Assembly: GCA_937934645.1 (NCBI GenBank)
Contig: CALGYZ010000094.1
Span: forward strand, 18,966-82,965
Direction of reading: 5' to 3'
DNA length: 64,000 nucleotides
DNA from: an uncultured Bacillaceae bacterium
Lineage (GTDB): Bacteria > Bacillota > Bacilli > Bacillales > Caldibacillaceae
A program made the position numbers and the translations under genes. This document shows, in pieces, positions 41,827 through 50,975 of the stretch (within the stretch, counting starts at the first letter, position 1; each line of letters opens with the position of its first letter). Under the pieces are notes generated by a model that was given only the letters and a program-made list of their open reading frames with translations, had not been told where the DNA came from and ran no database searches.

Positions 41827-43089
41827 ATGAATATATACCAATGTATACAGCGCCTCATGGAAGGAAAGATGGACGAAGCAGAACACATTCGCCGGGAAGT
41901 GTTAACTAACGGAACAGATGATGAACGTTACGCACTGGCAGAAGAGCTGCAGAATCTCGGCTTTTTGGAGGAAGCCCTGGAATTGTACGAAAAGGTACTG
42001 GAAAACAATCCGGAAGAAGGCGGGCTGCTCGTATCCATCGCCGAAGTTTATATAGATATGAACAATGAAGACGAAGCATTAGTCACCCTGGAAAAAATGG
42101 ATCGGAATGATCCCGCATACGTTGAGGCACTTCTTTTACTCGCGGATCTCTATGAAGCCCAGGGTTTGTTTGAAGTCAGCGAACAAAAACTGCTGGAAGC
42201 GGAGAAGCTGGCGCCGGAAGAACCTGTGATCCAATTTGCGCTGGCCGAATTATACGCGTCAATCGGAAAATTTCAGCAGGCAGTATACAAATATGAACAG
42301 GTACTAAAAGAAACGGATGAAATCGGTAACATCAACATTTATAAACGGCTGGCCGAAACATATTCAGCCGGTGGGGACTTCGAAAAGGCCCTTCCATTGT
42401 ATGAAAAAGCACTGGATCAGAGATTGGATATCGATGTCTTGTTCGGGTATGGATTTACAGCATACCAGGCCGGGAAGTATTCGAAAGCGATTGAAAAATT
42501 AACCGAAGCAAAAGAACTTGATCCGGAATATTACAGTTTGTATCTTCCCCTTGCGAGAAGTTATGAACATAAGGAAAATTTAAACGCTTCGTATGAGACA
42601 GTGAAAGAAGGCATAAAAGTAAATCCGTATCAAAAGGAATTGTATTTTTATGCAGGGAAAATTTGTTTGAAACTCGGCAAAGAAGAAGAGGCGGAACATT
42701 ATTTTCAAAAAGCCATTGAACTGGATCCGTCCTATATTGAAGCATATTATACGTTGAATAAACTATATTTAAAACAAGAGAATTATGAAAAAATTATTGA
42801 GCTGGTTGAACCGTTGCTTGAAGAAGGAGAAGAAGATCCGCATATCCTTTGGGATTACGCAAAAAGTTGCGAAGAAGAGGAACGATATGATGAGGCATTA
42901 AAAGCCTACCGCAGGGCATATAGTTATTTAAAAGAAAACGATGAATTTTTACAGGACTATGGATTTTTCCTGCTTCAAGAAGGATTTCACGACGAGGCTA
43001 TCGAAATATTTAATAAACTGTACAAAATGGACCCGGCAAACGTCGAATATTTGGATATTTTGGAAAGATTAAAAGGAAGTGATTGGTGA
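41827..43089 (+). CDS. ypiA: TPR-repeat protein YpiA
   Basis: 420 aa, acidic, composed almost entirely of tetratricopeptide repeats (about ten; for example GFLEEALELYEKVLENNPEEG near 43-63, GDFEKALPLYEKALDQ, GKEEEAEHYFQKAIELDPSYIEAYY). A soluble protein-interaction scaffold; partner unknown. ATG 41827 with AAGGAG upstream. In B. subtilis it follows aroE and precedes ypiB; here the first neighbour is missing but ypiB follows. Confidence 0.9.
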   Translation: MNIYQCIQRLMEGKMDEAEHIRREVLTNGTDDERYALAEELQNLGFLEEALELYEKVLENNPEEGGLLVSIAEVYIDMNNEDEALVTLEKMDRNDPAYVEALLLLADLYEAQGLFEVSEQKLLEAEKLAPEEPVIQFALAELYASIGKFQQAVYKYEQVLKETDEIGNINIYKRLAETYSAGGDFEKALPLYEKALDQRLDIDVLFGYGFTAYQAGKYSKAIEKLTEAKELDPEYYSLYLPLARSYEHKENLNASYETVKEGIKVNPYQKELYFYAGKICLKLGKEEEAEHYFQKAIELDPSYIEAYYTLNKLYLKQENYEKIIELVEPLLEEGEEDPHILWDYAKSCEEEERYDEALKAYRRAYSYLKENDEFLQDYGFFLLQEGFHDEAIEIFNKLYKMDPANVEYLDILERLKGSDW

Positions 43090-43126
43090 ACCATTTGAAT
43101 TTATTTTAAAAGAGGAGGGATTGAAA

Positions 43127-43678
43127 ATGGCCGCTCCTGTCTCCGTGAATGAAAAAAAGGAATTCATCCGCTGGTTTTTAAATCACTATCAGTTGAAAAG
43201 ACGTGAATGTGTATGGATTTTAAACTACTTAATGAGTCATGACCAGTTGATGGAAAAGGTTCATTTTGTCGAGCATGCGGAATACTGTCCGCGGGGAATG
43301 ATTATGAGCACCCAGTGCGTAGACGACGTACCTTTCCGGTTTTATAAAGACTCGGTCATGACGACCGATGCGGAAAAATCTTTTCACGATATCCGTTTAA
43401 ATCGCGATGAGGATATTTATATTCAATTAAATTTCAAATCCGCCAATAAATCCCATCAATATGCCCTTGTACTGGAGAAAAACCCGTTTATGCCTGAAGT
43501 GTTACAAATAACTGAACAAGACAGAAAACTAGCCAGTCAATTTTTAAAAGCGTCAATTAAAAATTTCCAGCTGGAACAATTAAAGAAAAAAATCGATGAA
43601 GCGTTGGATAAAAAAGATGAAGAAACGTTTATAAAATTAACGGAACAATACAATAAAATACTACAGGAAAAAGAATAA
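43127..43678 (+). CDS. ypiB: UPF0302 protein YpiB with IDEAL domain
   Basis: 183 aa. An N-terminal UPF0302 domain (about 10-110: FIRWFLNHYQLKRRECVWILNYL, HAEYCPRGM) is followed by a C-terminal IDEAL domain, literally KIDEALDKKDEETFIKLTEQYNKIL (about 153-178). Proteins of this type act as adaptors or have unknown roles in Bacillus. ATG 43127 with GAGGAGGGA upstream. Its stop codon is inside a long hairpin. Confidence 0.85.
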   Translation: MAAPVSVNEKKEFIRWFLNHYQLKRRECVWILNYLMSHDQLMEKVHFVEHAEYCPRGMIMSTQCVDDVPFRFYKDSVMTTDAEKSFHDIRLNRDEDIYIQLNFKSANKSHQYALVLEKNPFMPEVLQITEQDRKLASQFLKASIKNFQLEQLKKKIDEALDKKDEETFIKLTEQYNKILQEKE

Positions 43679-43750
43679 GGTGTCCAGACCGCAGAACGTA
43701 TGACATCCGGATCGGGTTGTGATCCGGAATGTTTTGTGGTTAGACACCTT
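43677..43750 (+). repeat. Long imperfect hairpin after ypiB
   Basis: AAGGTGTC (43677-43684) pairs with GACACCTT (43743-43750); inside, ACCGCA can pair with TGTGGT, and ACAT-CCGGATC with GATCCGG-a-ATGT. About 25 base pairs in 74 nt, but no T tract follows, so it does not look like a standard terminator. Confidence 0.6.
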
Positions 43751-43784
43751 AATAAATTTTCATCAGGATACAGACGTTATTCCA

Positions 43785-43812
43785 TTGAAAATATTTTGAA
43801 TTTTTGTATAAT
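43785..43812 (+). promoter_or_regulatory. SigA promoter for ypiF-qcrABC
   Basis: TTGAAA (43785-43790), 16 bases, TATAAT (43807-43812), about 48 bp before the ypiF start. Confidence 0.7.
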
Positions 43813-43859
43813 TTGAAATAGTAAAAACTACTTGTACACAAATTTAAGGGGGTGAACGG

Positions 43860-44381
43860 GTGCGGTGGACGGCTGTGGATGCGGAGAAATTTTTTCGTTC
43901 GAAAGAATATGTGGACACTGTCCTTATTCCGGTTATGCCGGTATCCTTTCAAGAGAATTGCATAGATCATGCCGGTGAAAGCGAATATCTCCATCTCGTT
44001 TCGGCTGGGCTGGAGAAACAGTTTCAAGGAAGGGTGCTGTTAATGCCCCCGCTCATATATTGCGCATCCCGGGACAACTGCATCATCCATGTTTTGCTCC
44101 ATTGGACGGAAGTATTGGAAACCGAATTCTTTCAACACATTTGTTTTCTCACTGTTGAAAAAATACCGCAACAACTTATTACGGATAAAAGAGTAAAAGT
44201 TTTGCCGGTACCGGCAATTCCGATGCATCAATTGGACCGCCATAATCAAAAGATTATGATTAACGAACAGATTGACCAGTTATCACGGCTGTTGAAGAAA
44301 TTTTGGATGGCCGGTGAAAAAGATGGACCGGTAATGAGTATGAACAGAACAGTAGATTCATATATTACTAATGAAACTTGA
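43860..44381 (+). CDS. ypiF: YpiF (DUF2487), qcr operon leader gene
   Basis: 173 aa soluble protein, pattern MRWTAVDAEKFFRSKEYVDTVLIPVMPV and FQGRVLLMPPLIY, matching YpiF/DUF2487. Always found before qcrA in Bacillus; function unknown, possibly an assembly factor for the bc complex (inference). GTG 43860 with AAGGGGGTG six bases upstream. The end is 22 bp from the qcrA start. Confidence 0.85.
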   Translation: MRWTAVDAEKFFRSKEYVDTVLIPVMPVSFQENCIDHAGESEYLHLVSAGLEKQFQGRVLLMPPLIYCASRDNCIIHVLLHWTEVLETEFFQHICFLTVEKIPQQLITDKRVKVLPVPAIPMHQLDRHNQKIMINEQIDQLSRLLKKFWMAGEKDGPVMSMNRTVDSYITNET

Positions 44382-44403
44382 GGACCGGACAGGAGGGATT
44401 CGT

Positions 44404-44922
44404 TTGAGTGAGGAACAAAAGCAACAAGTAACGAGGCGCCAGTTTTTAACTTATACTTTAATGGGTGTCGGCGGATTTATGGCTGCATCAACCGTGATGC
44501 CGATGTTGCGCATGGCATTTGACCCGGTTCTGGAAGCAAAGGCGGGGGGAGACTTCATCGCAACGAAGATCAAAGTCGATGAATTAACCGATGAGCCCGT
44601 CCGTGTCGACTTCCAATTTGAACAGGAAGACGGCTGGTATGTGTCCAATGTCACCCAAACGGCCTGGGTGTACAAGAATGAAAACGGAGAAATTATTGCA
44701 TTATCACCGGTATGCAAGCACCTCGGCTGTAACGTCGACTGGAATTCCAACGATAATTATCCGAATATGTTTTTCTGTCCATGTCATAAAGGGTTGTATG
44801 AAAAAGACGGGACAAATGTTCCGGGTACACCTCCGCGGGGGCCGCTTGACCGCTATAAATATGAAGTACGGGACGGAGTACTTTATTTAAGCAGACGGGC
44901 AGAACCAACAGGGGGTGTATAG
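44404..44922 (+). CDS. qcrA: Menaquinol-cytochrome c reductase Rieske iron-sulfur subunit
   Basis: 2Fe-2S subunit of the menaquinol:cytochrome c oxidoreductase. Cluster ligands Cys104 and His106 (CKHLGC) and Cys125 and His128 (CPCHKG), with disulfide cysteines 109 and 127. An N-terminal RRQFL motif precedes one anchor helix (about 17-36), consistent with Tat-dependent insertion. Starts at TTG 44404 behind GGAGGGA, 172 aa. The longer open frame overlaps ypiF. Confidence 0.94.
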   Translation: MSEEQKQQVTRRQFLTYTLMGVGGFMAASTVMPMLRMAFDPVLEAKAGGDFIATKIKVDELTDEPVRVDFQFEQEDGWYVSNVTQTAWVYKNENGEIIALSPVCKHLGCNVDWNSNDNYPNMFFCPCHKGLYEKDGTNVPGTPPRGPLDRYKYEVRDGVLYLSRRAEPTGGV

Positions 44923-44924
44923 AC

Positions 44925-45599
44925 GTGTTAAATAAAATCTACAATTGGATCGACGAACGGCTCGATATTACACCGTTGTGGCGCGATGTGGCCGACCATG
45001 AAGTACCCGAGCACGTCAATCCCGCGCATCATTTCAGTGCTTTTGTCTATTGTTTTGGCGGCTTAACCTTTTTTGTCGTTGTCATTCAAATTTTATCGGG
45101 CATGTTTTTGGCAATGTATTATGTTCCGGACATCGAACGGGCGTGGGATTCGGTTTATTATTTGCAAAACCAGGTGGCATACGGGCAAATCGTCCGTGGC
45201 ATGCATCACTGGGGGGCAAGTATTGTCATCGTTATGATGTTTTTACATACGCTCAGGGTGTTTTTCCAGGGCGCATATAAAAAGCCGCGTGAATTAAACT
45301 GGATTGTCGGTGTACTGATCTTTTTCGTCATGCTTGCTTTAGGTTTAACCGGGTATTTGTTGCCCTGGGATATGAAAGCGCTCAACGCCACAAAGGTAAC
45401 GCTGGATATTGTGGAATCCACGCCTTTGATCGGCGGAATGTTGAAAACATTGCTTTCCGGGGATGAATATATCGTCGGTGCAGAAACATTGACGCGTTTC
45501 TTTGCCATTCATGTCTTTTTCCTGCCGGCTGCTTTGCTCGGATTAATCGGATTGCACTTTTTAATGATCCGGAAGCAGGGAATTTCCGGCCCGCTGTGA
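44925..45599 (+). CDS. qcrB: Cytochrome b6-type subunit
   Basis: Quinol-oxidising haem b subunit, 224 aa, four helices as in b6 proteins. Haem-ligand histidines are in RGMHHWGAS, MMFLHTLR and FAIHVFFLP/GLHFLM. Cys43 (FVYCFGG) matches the cysteine that covalently holds haem ci in Bacillus and b6f complexes. GTG 44925 starts two bases after qcrA; GGGGGTG upstream. Confidence 0.95.
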   Translation: MLNKIYNWIDERLDITPLWRDVADHEVPEHVNPAHHFSAFVYCFGGLTFFVVVIQILSGMFLAMYYVPDIERAWDSVYYLQNQVAYGQIVRGMHHWGASIVIVMMFLHTLRVFFQGAYKKPRELNWIVGVLIFFVMLALGLTGYLLPWDMKALNATKVTLDIVESTPLIGGMLKTLLSGDEYIVGAETLTRFFAIHVFFLPAALLGLIGLHFLMIRKQGISGPL

Positions 45600-45632
45600 T
45601 GGTCCGCTTTCGTGTAAAGGAGGGGATGGAAG

Positions 45633-46394
45633 TTGCAAAGGGGTAAAGGAATGAAGTTTGTCGGTGATTCCCGCGTGCCGGCAAATCGGAAACCGAATAT
45701 ACCAAAAGATTATTCTGAATATCCCGGTAAAACAGAGGCATTTTATCCGGACTTCCTGCTTAAGGAGTGGATGGTCGGGGCGGTATTTTTAATCGGCTTT
45801 CTGTGTCTTGTAGTCGTTGAGCCGCCGCCCTTGGAGCGGATTGCGGATCCGACGGATACAAGCTATATCCCTCTGCCGGACTGGTACTTTCTGTTTTTAT
45901 ACCAATTGCTGAAATATTCATATGCCTCCGGGCCTTACAATGTTATAGGCGCTTTGATTATTCCGGGCCTCGCTTTTACCGCGCTTCTTCTGGCCCCGTT
46001 TCTTGACAGGGGACCGGAAAGACACCCGAAGAAACGCCCGTTTGCCATCGGATTTATGCTGCTTGCTGTTGCGGGTATTTTTTATTTAACATGGGAAGCA
46101 GCGGCCCATCATGATTGGGAAGCATCCAAACAACAAGGGGCAATCCGGGAAACCGCCGACATTGACAAAGAGGATCCCGCCTATCAGATTCTTGAGGCGA
46201 ACGGTTGTTTAAGCTGCCACGGGGCAAACCTGGAAGGCGCCTCCGGACCGCCGCTAGTTGGTACGGAGCTGTCTGTTGAAGAAATCAAAGATATTTCCGT
46301 GAACGGGATCGGAAACATGCCTGCGGATATTTTCCAGGGAACGGAAGAAGAGTTGCAGCGAATGGCCGAATTTATCAAAAAAATCGAAAAATAG
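45633..46394 (+). CDS. qcrC: Subunit IV-cytochrome c fusion
   Basis: Bacillus-type fusion: N-terminal subunit IV (about residues 40-155, three helices, with PDWYFLFLYQLLKY of the PEWY region, here PDWY) and a C-terminal cytochrome c domain with haem motif CLSCH (192-196) and methionine ligand about 229 (IGNMPADIF). 253 aa. TTG 45633 behind AAAGGAGGGG. Haem attachment would need ResABC, encoded upstream in this window. Confidence 0.95.
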   Translation: MQRGKGMKFVGDSRVPANRKPNIPKDYSEYPGKTEAFYPDFLLKEWMVGAVFLIGFLCLVVVEPPPLERIADPTDTSYIPLPDWYFLFLYQLLKYSYASGPYNVIGALIIPGLAFTALLLAPFLDRGPERHPKKRPFAIGFMLLAVAGIFYLTWEAAAHHDWEASKQQGAIRETADIDKEDPAYQILEANGCLSCHGANLEGASGPPLVGTELSVEEIKDISVNGIGNMPADIFQGTEEELQRMAEFIKKIEK

Positions 46395-46398
46395 AAAT

Positions 46399-46430
46399 GC
46401 CGGCGCGGTTATTTGCGTCCGGCTTTTTTC
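46399..46430 (+). terminator. Terminator after qcrABC
   Basis: GCCGGCGC (46399-46406) pairs with GCG-t-CCGGC, then TTTTTT. Confidence 0.85.
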
Positions 46431-46474
46431 ATTTAATATATAAATATGTTTATAATAAAAAATGAGGTGATTGT

Positions 46475-47065
46475 TTGGAACTCATTCATTATTACATAAC
46501 AAGAAGAAACGTTCTGATTTTTCTGTTGCTGATTAATATCGCCGGTACGATTTACGGGTATATGTGGTACGGATATCAACTGGCAAAGACACCGCCCGTT
46601 TTTTTAATTTTCGTCCCCGACAGCCCGACGGCAAGCCTTTTTTTCGTATTTGTTTTAACTGCTTTTTTATGGAAGAAAAACTGGCCGCTGTTTGAAGCTT
46701 TGGCTATGGTCACCCTTTTTAAGTACGGAATTTGGGCTGTTGTGATGAATATTTTAACGCTGATTGTCTCCGGCTCTCTGCCGTGGGAGGGGTATATGTT
46801 AATGGCCTCTCATCTCGGAATGGCTGTTCAGGCATTGTTATACTCTCCTTATTACAAAATAAAAACTGCTCATTTAATCATTGCGGCCGTATGGACATTG
46901 CACAATGATGTCATTGATTATGTATTCTTTATGTATCCCGAATATCGCGATCTGGATGCTTTTGTTCCGCAAATCGGATATTTTACTTTCTGGCTCAGCA
47001 TTGCATCCATCGGAATCACTTATTATTTCGGAATCCGGAAAAAACGGAAAGAAATTCTCTATTAA
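46475..47065 (+). CDS. ypjA: Membrane protein YpjA (DUF1405)
   Basis: 196 aa with five to six helices; IAGTIYGYMWYGYQL and FVPDSPTASLFFV near the N-terminus are DUF1405 hallmarks. Function unknown; always located after qcrC in Bacillus. TTG 46475 with GAGGTGA upstream; TATAAT at 46450-46455 is a possible -10. Confidence 0.82.
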   Translation: MELIHYYITRRNVLIFLLLINIAGTIYGYMWYGYQLAKTPPVFLIFVPDSPTASLFFVFVLTAFLWKKNWPLFEALAMVTLFKYGIWAVVMNILTLIVSGSLPWEGYMLMASHLGMAVQALLYSPYYKIKTAHLIIAAVWTLHNDVIDYVFFMYPEYRDLDAFVPQIGYFTFWLSIASIGITYYFGIRKKRKEILY

Positions 47066-47080
47066 AATTCCTTATTTGAG

Positions 47081-47109
47081 GTCTATACTTGTCCACTCCG
47101 ACATACATT
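47081..47109 (+). promoter_or_regulatory. Possible SigE promoter for ypjB
   Basis: CATACATT (47102-47109) is an exact SigE -10 (CATACAHT); GTCTATA (47081-47087) at 14 bases is a partial -35. Confidence 0.5.
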
Positions 47110-47133
47110 TTAATAGGAACGGGAGGGACAAGT

Positions 47134-47916
47134 ATGAAGCAAATCTTTTTCGCACTATTGGCGGTATTCATAATGGGTGTCCGGTTTTCTATGGCATCAC
47201 CCGGTGATCCGGAATTATTGAAATTGGCAGATATGGCGGATGAAGCCCTTCATTATTCCAAGGTGGAACGTTATGAAGAAGCGAAAAAAGTTCTTACCCA
47301 TATGGAAAATATTTTAGAAGATACCGATGGTTTGAATCCGGATGAGTTGCGGGCTGTGACGGCATCCTATGTGGAAGCAGCGGCCTTGCTGGATAAAGAG
47401 AATTTTACTAACGAGGAAGCAGTAAACAGCTTAATGAAACTCCGCCTTGCCGTAGATGCCGTGATTACAGAGCATGAACCGCTGTGGACGAATATGGAGG
47501 CAGATGTCCTTGAAGCGTTCCAAAATGTAAAAGAACGGATTCTCCGCCAGGATCAGGAAAACTTTCACCGGGAATTAAATCATTTTTTATCCGTTTATGA
47601 TATAATATATCCTAGTGTGATGATCGATGTTCCTGTAGAACAAGTGCAAAAAGTGAATGCGCAAATCCAATATCTGGAACGGTATTCTTTTGAGTTTTTC
47701 GGCGGGGAAGCCGATATCGGGACCGTTGAAGTTTTGGAACGGGATTTGGAATCATTGTTTGATCATACCGAAGAAGATGAAGCCGATCCGTCATTATGGT
47801 GGGTGATCATTTCAACAGGCGGAATTATATTGATCACGTTATCTTATGTCGGCTGGAAAAAATACAGGGCGGAACAGGAATACCGGAAAAGAAGAAAGCA
47901 TGAGCTGAAAAATTGA
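47134..47916 (+). CDS. ypjB: Sporulation protein YpjB
   Basis: 260 aa, bitopic: signal peptide (about 1-21), helical outside domain rich in acidic residues (ADMADEALHYSKVERYEEAKKVL resembles TPR helices), one C-terminal helix (about 224-244) and a basic tail. Matches YpjB by layout and position. ATG 47134 with GGGAGGGA upstream; preceded by a SigE-like -10. Role in sporulation is known only by family name. Confidence 0.82.
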   Translation: MKQIFFALLAVFIMGVRFSMASPGDPELLKLADMADEALHYSKVERYEEAKKVLTHMENILEDTDGLNPDELRAVTASYVEAAALLDKENFTNEEAVNSLMKLRLAVDAVITEHEPLWTNMEADVLEAFQNVKERILRQDQENFHRELNHFLSVYDIIYPSVMIDVPVEQVQKVNAQIQYLERYSFEFFGGEADIGTVEVLERDLESLFDHTEEDEADPSLWWVIISTGGIILITLSYVGWKKYRAEQEYRKRRKHELKN

Positions 47917-47942
47917 CAATTTTGGCATTTTTTATGTATTAT
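47913..47942 (+). promoter_or_regulatory. SigA promoter overlapping the ypjB stop
   Basis: TTGACA (47913-47918), 18 bases, TATTAT (47937-47942); the -35 contains the ypjB TGA stop. Would drive the zinc metallopeptidase gene. Confidence 0.6.
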
Positions 47943-47976
47943 TTCTCAATAAAACTAACGTACAGGAGGGTGTAAA

Positions 47977-48657
47977 TTGGTTAGCTTTCTGATTTACTTC
48001 TTAATAATAGCCCTCATTCCGATTTGGGCAAGCATGAGGGTGCAAAAAGCATACAAGCAATATTCACAAGTTCCGAACTCAACCGGGGCAACGGGATATG
48101 AAGTTGCCAGAAAAATACTGGATGCAAACGGACTTTACGATGTACAAATCGAAGAAACCCGTGGAGTATTGAGCGACCACTATGATCCGCGCACGAAAGT
48201 TGTACGTCTTTCTTCAGATAACTATCACGGCCGTTCCCTTGCAGCGGCTGCCGTTGCCGCGCACGAAGTCGGGCACGCACTGCAAGACCAGGAAGACTAT
48301 GCATTTTTACGGCTGCGTTCCTCTTTGGTACCGCTGGCCAGCTTTGGATCAAATACTTCCTGGATATTGTTGATTGTCGGTTTCGTGCTCGGTCTTGCAG
48401 AACTCGCCCTGTTGGGAATCATCTTTATGGCCTTGGCCGTACTGTTCCAAGTTGTCACATTGCCAGTTGAATTTAACGCATCCAGCCGTGCGATGGACCA
48501 GGTTGTTTCCCTCGGATTAATCCGGAATGACGAGGAGCGCGGTGCAAGGAAAGTGCTTGGTGCTGCCGCATTAACATACGTTGCAGCTGCAGCTGTGGCA
48601 TTAATGGAGCTCTTGCGGTTTGTTCTTATGTTTATCGGTATGGCGAACGAAGAATAA
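47977..48657 (+). CDS. Membrane zinc metallopeptidase, YugP family
   Basis: 226 aa. An N-terminal helix, HEVGH zinc motif (96-100) in AAAAVAAHEVGHALQDQ, two central helices (about 118-155) and a C-terminal hydrophobic region; FNASSRAMD carries the third, acidic/asparagine segment of the family. TTG 47977 with GGAGGGTG upstream. In B. subtilis yugP lies elsewhere; this placement between ypjB and ypjC is common in other bacilli as far as I recall. Confidence 0.88.
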   Translation: MVSFLIYFLIIALIPIWASMRVQKAYKQYSQVPNSTGATGYEVARKILDANGLYDVQIEETRGVLSDHYDPRTKVVRLSSDNYHGRSLAAAAVAAHEVGHALQDQEDYAFLRLRSSLVPLASFGSNTSWILLIVGFVLGLAELALLGIIFMALAVLFQVVTLPVEFNASSRAMDQVVSLGLIRNDEERGARKVLGAAALTYVAAAAVALMELLRFVLMFIGMANEE

Positions 48658-48677
48658 TGGATGTTATCATGAACACG

Positions 48678-48720
48678 AAAAAACAAGCTGTTTCCCGGGA
48701 GAAACAGCTTGTTTTTTCTT
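48678..48720. terminator. Bidirectional terminator between yugP-like gene and ypjC
   Basis: AAACAAGCTGTTTC (48681-48694) pairs exactly with GAAACAGCTTGTTT (48701-48714), with A and T tracts on both sides. Confidence 0.95.
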
Positions 48721-48721
48721 A

Positions 48722-49600
48722 TCAAGAATCGATCGGTTTACCTTCATGATCCAGCGTGAATCCATGTCCAAGCACTTCGCTGACATATGTAATCGTAACG
48801 AATGCATTGGGATCGATGGAAGTGACTTCGTTTTTTAAGCGCATAAGCTGGCGTTTGGAAACAACGCAATAAATCACCTTTCTTTTCCTTTTTGTATAGT
48901 GTCCTTCACCTTCGAAAATGGTCACGCCGCGTTTTAACTTTTTGTTGATTACCTCGGCAATTTCCCCGTAATAATCGGATACGATAAACACGCCCCGGCC
49001 TGAATAAGTTCCTTCCTGGATGATATCAATAATTTTTGTACCGATAAATATGGCAACAAGCGTATACATTCCTTCCCGGGCTGTTAAGTAAGTAATAACG
49101 GACAGGACAATCACCCCGACGTCAAAAACAAAAATGGTGCGGCCGATCGGAATACCGAAATATTTATGTGCCAGGCGGGCGATAATATCTACACCCCCTG
49201 TCGTACCGCCGCTGCGGAAGGTAATGCCGAGCCCCAGTCCGATAAAAACACCGGCAAAAAGAGCGGCCAAAGTCATGTCATTTTCTAGGTTAATGTTAAA
49301 TTGATACCGTTGAAAGACTTCCAAAAAGAAAGAGAGGCCCAAAGTTCCGATAATTGTATAAATGAATGTTTTTCTTCCTAAAAATTTCCACCCGAGAAAG
49401 AAAACTGGTATATTTAATAGAAGGTTTGTAACCGCCGGATTGAATGAAAACAAGAAATAAAATAATAAGGAAATTCCGGTAAAGCCGCCTTCAGCCAAAT
49501 GATTTTGCATATTAAAATGGACAAGACCGAAAGAATAGATTGCGGTTCCTGCCAGGATGAAGAAAATTTTTTTCAATGAGTTTGCAGATAAAATTTTCAT
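48722..49600 (-). CDS. ypjC: YitT-family membrane protein YpjC
   Basis: 292 aa. Five to six N-terminal helices (DUF161 repeats; FRSGGTTGGVDIIARL is the conserved turn) and a cytoplasmic DUF2179 domain (about 210-280: RGVTIFEGEGHYTKRKRKVIYCVV). Transport or signalling function unknown. ATG at the complement of 49600 has AAAGGGATC upstream. One of only three minus-strand genes in the window. Confidence 0.88.
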   Translation of the reverse strand: MKILSANSLKKIFFILAGTAIYSFGLVHFNMQNHLAEGGFTGISLLFYFLFSFNPAVTNLLLNIPVFFLGWKFLGRKTFIYTIIGTLGLSFFLEVFQRYQFNINLENDMTLAALFAGVFIGLGLGITFRSGGTTGGVDIIARLAHKYFGIPIGRTIFVFDVGVIVLSVITYLTAREGMYTLVAIFIGTKIIDIIQEGTYSGRGVFIVSDYYGEIAEVINKKLKRGVTIFEGEGHYTKRKRKVIYCVVSKRQLMRLKNEVTSIDPNAFVTITYVSEVLGHGFTLDHEGKPIDS

Positions 49601-49798
49601 GTATCGATCCCTTTCTATCTATTTTTTTAAAAAATTATTTTTCGTTTACAAGTGCACTTAATATGTTATTTTATTATGTTTTATCCGCCAAATATTATTA
49701 TACGATAGAAATATTTAAATTATTGTAAAACGGCTTTGCTTTCGAGTAACATAATTAATGTATGATAATAAGCAGATGCCTTTTTCCGGGGTGATGAT

Positions 49799-50143
49799 AT
49801 GAAAACGATGAATGATTTGCAAAAAGAAGTGGACGAGTATATTTCCCAGTTTAAAGAAGGATATTTCAGCCCTTTGGCTATGCTGGCTCGAATGACGGAG
49901 GAACTTGGCGAGCTGGCCAGAGAAGTGAATCATTATTACGGTGAAAAGCCGAAAAAGCCCGGGGAACCGGAGAAAACGGTGGAAGAAGAACTGGGCGATT
50001 TATTATTTGTTTTGATTTGTTTTGCCAACTCGCTCGGTGTTAATTTGGAAGACGCTCACAATAGAGTGATGGAGAAATTTAAAACAAGGGATGCCGGCCG
50101 ATGGACAAAAATTGATGAGGAGGTAAAATCTCATGACAAATGA
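49799..50143 (+). CDS. ypjD: MazG-like nucleotide pyrophosphohydrolase YpjD
   Basis: 114 aa all-helical NTP pyrophosphohydrolase. Metal-binding motifs EELGELAREV (about 35-44) and VEEELGDLLFVLICFAN (about 61-77) supply the ExxE and ExxD acids. Likely house-cleaning of non-canonical nucleotides. ATG 49799 with GGGGTGATG upstream. The end overlaps dapB by 11 bp. Confidence 0.92.
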   Translation: MKTMNDLQKEVDEYISQFKEGYFSPLAMLARMTEELGELAREVNHYYGEKPKKPGEPEKTVEEELGDLLFVLICFANSLGVNLEDAHNRVMEKFKTRDAGRWTKIDEEVKSHDK

Positions 50144-50939
50144 TGTAATTAAAGTTGTGATTGCAGGTCCGAGGGGAAGAATGGGAAGTGAAGCCGTAAA
50201 AATGGTAAGCGGTGTCGGACACTTCCGGCTCGTTGGTGCTGTCGATGTGGAAAATGACGGAAAAAAATTATCCGAAGTTTTGGAAGGTGCTTCAACTGAT
50301 TGCCGTATTTATACAGACATAGAGGAATGTCTCATACATACGAAGCCGGATGTTCTCGTTGATTTAACCGTTCCGGATGCTGCATTTTATCATGCCAAAA
50401 CGGCGCTGGAGCATAATGTCCACCCGGTTGTCGGTACGACAGGCATGTCCAATGAAGAGCTTGAACAATTAAAAGAACTGGCGAATGAAAAGAAAATTGG
50501 CTGCATTATTGCGCCCAATTTTGCGATCGGCGCTGTATTGATGATGAAATTTGCCCGGATGGCGGCGAAATACTATCCGGATGTGGAAATCATCGAAATG
50601 CATCATGACCAGAAGCTTGATGCTCCCAGCGGTACGGCGGTAAAAACAGCGGAAATGATTAAAGACGTAAGGGAGTATAAAAAACAAGGCCATCCGGAGG
50701 AAACAGAAAAATTACAAGGAGCAAGAGGGGCAGAATTTGACGGTATGCATATCCACAGTGTCCGTCTGCCCGGACTGGTTGCCCACCAGCAGGTTCTTTT
50801 CGGCGGCAACGGTGAAACACTGACCATCCGCCATGACTCTTACAACCGCTCTTCATTTATGACGGGGATCAAAATCTCCATTGAAACAGTTAAGAAACTG
50901 GACGGTTATGTATATGGACTGGAAAATATTTTGGATTGA
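50133..50939 (+). CDS. dapB: 4-hydroxy-tetrahydrodipicolinate reductase
   Basis: NAD(P)H-dependent step of the diaminopimelate/lysine route, feeding LysA and cell-wall synthesis. Rossmann motif VIAGPRGRMG (about 9-18), the signature EIIEMHHDQKLDAPSGTA with active-site His and Lys, and RHDSYNRSSFMTGI. 268 aa; ATG 50133 with GAGGAGG inside the end of ypjD. First of a run toward mgsA and bshA. Confidence 0.96.
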   Translation: MTNDVIKVVIAGPRGRMGSEAVKMVSGVGHFRLVGAVDVENDGKKLSEVLEGASTDCRIYTDIEECLIHTKPDVLVDLTVPDAAFYHAKTALEHNVHPVVGTTGMSNEELEQLKELANEKKIGCIIAPNFAIGAVLMMKFARMAAKYYPDVEIIEMHHDQKLDAPSGTAVKTAEMIKDVREYKKQGHPEETEKLQGARGAEFDGMHIHSVRLPGLVAHQQVLFGGNGETLTIRHDSYNRSSFMTGIKISIETVKKLDGYVYGLENILD

Positions 50940-50975
50940 TGACCGCTGAGTGCGAGACAAGGAGCGTGAATTGTA

